Origin: Desulfurococcales archaeon
GTDB taxonomy: Archaea; Thermoproteota; Thermoprotei_A; CAZTBM01; SZUA-1508
Assembly: GCA_015661855.1 (NCBI GenBank)
Contig: DQVH01000053.1
Location: forward strand, 1-6,670
Length of the DNA: 6,670 nucleotides
Reading direction: 5' to 3'
The translations under genes and the position numbers were made by a program. Under the pieces are notes generated by a model that was not told the DNA's origin, made no database searches, and worked only from the letters and a program-made list of their open reading frames with translations. This document shows, piece by piece, positions 5,422 through 6,670 of the stretch (the stretch's first letter is position 1; the number at the start of each line of letters is the position of its first letter).

Positions 5422-6202
5422 GCTGTACTCTTGTGATTATGAATTCACAGTATGGGTCTCCTTTAGCTATACACTTAGTCTCTTTAACGGTGTATTTCTG
5501 TTTAAATAATCCTGAGAATAAGCCGGCAATAAACCCTCTTAGGAAATGGCTGAAGGGTTTATCTGAGGGTTTACCTATTTCACACTCAAATGAATCATAC
5601 ACTCTAATAATACTGGTGTTTTCGGGTTCTATTTTTACTATTTCTATACTACAGTAGCCTAGAGCTTTCATTAAGGGTGCTGTTATCGTTGAAAATACTA
5701 GTACTGGGTCTCGAATGTTTAGTTGGAATGCTAACTCCATATCACTTCTAGCTGCTTCTTCTCCGCTGAATAAGCCTAGGTAGAATAAGAATGCCTCAGC
5801 GGTACTTCCAAATCTTCTTCTAGACTCCCTCAGTAACCCCCTGTATATGATGTCTCCAAAAACTATAGCTCTCTGTTTAACCCCCATTCTCAGTGGAAAG
5901 CTTTCAGTATCTATTAGTAAACCTGGAATTTTAGGCTTCAACACCTTTACATCTTCAACAAAACCCAGCCTCAAAATATCACTGACCATCTCGTCTATGA
6001 CTTTGGGGTCTTTAACATCAAAGTATACTATTAACCTAGACTTATCATTGGGTAGTGGATGGTAGTTAACAAAGTATATATTGGATACTACCCCGCTTAT
6101 CCTCCTCAATACCTCCTCTATCCTCTTCATAAACCCCTCAATAACTATAAGGAGTCCATAGACATGTACACCCCGTTTAACTATCATTCTACTTATATCC
6201 AA
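5411..6202 (-). CDS. ACT-like plus V4R (4-vinyl reductase-type) ligand-binding domain protein
   Basis: The 263-residue protein has two parts. The first 80 or so residues look like an ACT-type beta-alpha-beta ligand-binding domain (HVYGLLIVIEG, a helix, then NIYFVNYHPL and RLIVYFDV). From about residue 108 to the end lies a V4R domain (PF02830): RAIVFGDIIYRGLL, an amphipathic FGSTAEAFLFYLG helix, the RVYDSFECEIG strand (Cys207), PFSHFLRGFIAGLF, and the signature ETKCIAKGDPYCEF (Cys244 and Cys252). V4R domains sense or bind small molecules or metal and occur in transcription regulators and in bacteriochlorophyll biosynthesis. No DNA-binding domain is seen here, so this is probably a small-molecule sensor acting through a partner. 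The TTG start at 6202 is chosen because AGGTGTGGAG precedes it at good spacing. ATG 6187 has no such site. Confidence 0.82.
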   Translation of the reverse strand: MDISRMIVKRGVHVYGLLIVIEGFMKRIEEVLRRISGVVSNIYFVNYHPLPNDKSRLIVYFDVKDPKVIDEMVSDILRLGFVEDVKVLKPKIPGLLIDTESFPLRMGVKQRAIVFGDIIYRGLLRESRRRFGSTAEAFLFYLGLFSGEEAARSDMELAFQLNIRDPVLVFSTITAPLMKALGYCSIEIVKIEPENTSIIRVYDSFECEIGKPSDKPFSHFLRGFIAGLFSGLFKQKYTVKETKCIAKGDPYCEFIITRVQPVL

Positions 6203-6267
6203 AACTCCACACCTACACTAAATTATTGCTGTCTATTCTGCCTAATAACATAGGATTATTTTGCAGA

Positions 6268-6284
6268 TTAAAAATATATTTTTC
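6268..6284 (-). promoter_or_regulatory. Candidate TATA box of the V4R gene
   Basis: On the minus strand the sequence AAATATATTTTTAA places transcription start near 6249, leaving a leader of about 45 nt. The region between the V4R and PhoU genes (6203-6377) is otherwise AT-rich with no gene seen. A small inverted repeat, CCTA-N6-TAGG (6241-6254), lies at the predicted start. The AT symmetry makes strand assignment uncertain. Confidence 0.35.
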
Positions 6285-6377
6285 TAACTTTTATTTAGAA
6301 TATTTAGAAATAGATATGATGAATGAATTCCTAGTTGAATTTAGAGTTTAATTGTTTAAATTAAAGTTGGATTTAGG

Positions 6378-6670
6378 TTATGCTGTTGCATCAATTGTTA
6401 ACTCTGCAATGTCCATACTATAGTCTAGTATTCTTTTAAGACTATCACCTATAAGTCCAAGTGATATTACTGATTTGAAGTCGAGTTGCGTTAATGTAAA
6501 CTTGTTAATTGCGCTTTCAATACTCTTGTTGACTGTTGTCTCCATCATAATTAGTACTTTATGTGCTATTTCCTTATTTTTCTCGAGTAATGACTTTACA
6601 GCTTCGTTGAAGCACTCTCTAATCTTATTACCCACACTTATTATACTACTGGTTATATCATTTGGTAGTG
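6378..6670 (-). CDS. PhoU-family protein, C-terminal fragment (partial)
   Basis: The frame ends at TAA (6380-6378) and stays open to the window edge, giving 96 visible residues that begin ..LPNDITSSIISVG. A GTG at 6635 exists, but coding clearly continues upstream, so the true start is outside the window. The residues form two or three amphipathic helices with PhoU features: EAVKSLLEKNKEIAHKVL, METTVNKSIES, and the closing LKRILDYSMDIAE segment, equivalent to the family's xxRIADhaxNIAE. PhoU proteins are all-helical negative regulators linked to phosphate uptake. Archaeal versions may carry an N-terminal AbrB-like DNA-binding domain, which cannot be judged here. In the closing motif the usual Ala-Asp-His is Leu-Asp-Tyr, so metal binding at this site may be weakened. 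The gene lies upstream of the V4R gene on the same strand, 175 bp away. Confidence 0.65.
   Translation of the reverse strand, partial: LPNDITSSIISVGNKIRECFNEAVKSLLEKNKEIAHKVLIMMETTVNKSIESAINKFTLTQLDFKSVISLGLIGDSLKRILDYSMDIAELTIDATA

Noticed and set aside
5364..5657. Open frame of 97 codons on the plus strand
   Set aside because: It begins inside the structured RNA and runs antisense to the well-supported V4R gene; its product has no recognisable features.
6059..6253. Plus-strand frame of 64 codons opposite the V4R start
   Set aside because: It is antisense to the V4R N-terminus, with composition typical of a shadow frame.
6316..6322. ATGATGA, a perfect box C sequence suggesting a C/D sRNA
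   Set aside because: No CTGA box D lies at a suitable distance downstream, and no flanking terminal stem is seen.
1..6670. CRISPR array, insertion sequence or transposase
   Set aside because: No regularly spaced repeats, terminal inverted repeats with target duplications, or transposase-like proteins were seen.

Overview
The window looks like a piece of an AT-rich thermophilic archaeal chromosome, most likely Thermoproteota (Crenarchaeota; Desulfurococcales-like is a guess). The reasons are an unmistakable archaeal-type ribosomal protein uL2, arginine encoded mainly by AGA/AGG and isoleucine often by ATA, TATA-box promoters, GGTG/GAGGTG-type ribosome-binding sites, GTG and TTG starts, and a GC-rich structured RNA standing out of AT-rich surroundings.

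Layout. 1-228: the C-terminal end of a probable 2-oxoacid:ferredoxin oxidoreductase gamma-type subunit. 256-2538: a promoter and a three-gene tungstate (or molybdate) ABC importer, tupA-tupB-tupC. The tupB start is the main surprise. A strong ribosome-binding site points to an ATG at 1212, but that frame runs into a stop at 1275. A canonical -1 slippery heptamer (T TTT TTA, 1247-1253) lies exactly where a -1 shift would join the leader to the permease frame and rebuild the conserved N-terminus. 2539-2869: a 331-bp gap without a gene. 2870-3598: a stand-alone uL2 gene, away from its usual ribosomal cluster. 3728-5276: a two-gene unit of a DUF362 protein and a NapG/MauM-like polyferredoxin. 5326-5400: a probable structured non-coding RNA with its own TATA box, a kink-turn-like element and a T-run end. 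5411-6202 (minus): an ACT-like plus V4R ligand-binding protein. 6378-6670 (minus): the C-terminal end of a PhoU-family protein running off the window.

How it fits together (inference). TupABC would bring in tungstate for tungsten-pterin oxidoreductases, which in such anaerobes work through ferredoxin. The oxidoreductase fragment and the DUF362/polyferredoxin pair also point to ferredoxin-linked metabolism. The V4R and PhoU proteins look regulatory. Apart from the tup operon and the DUF362-ferredoxin pair, the genes look like independent neighbours rather than one pathway.
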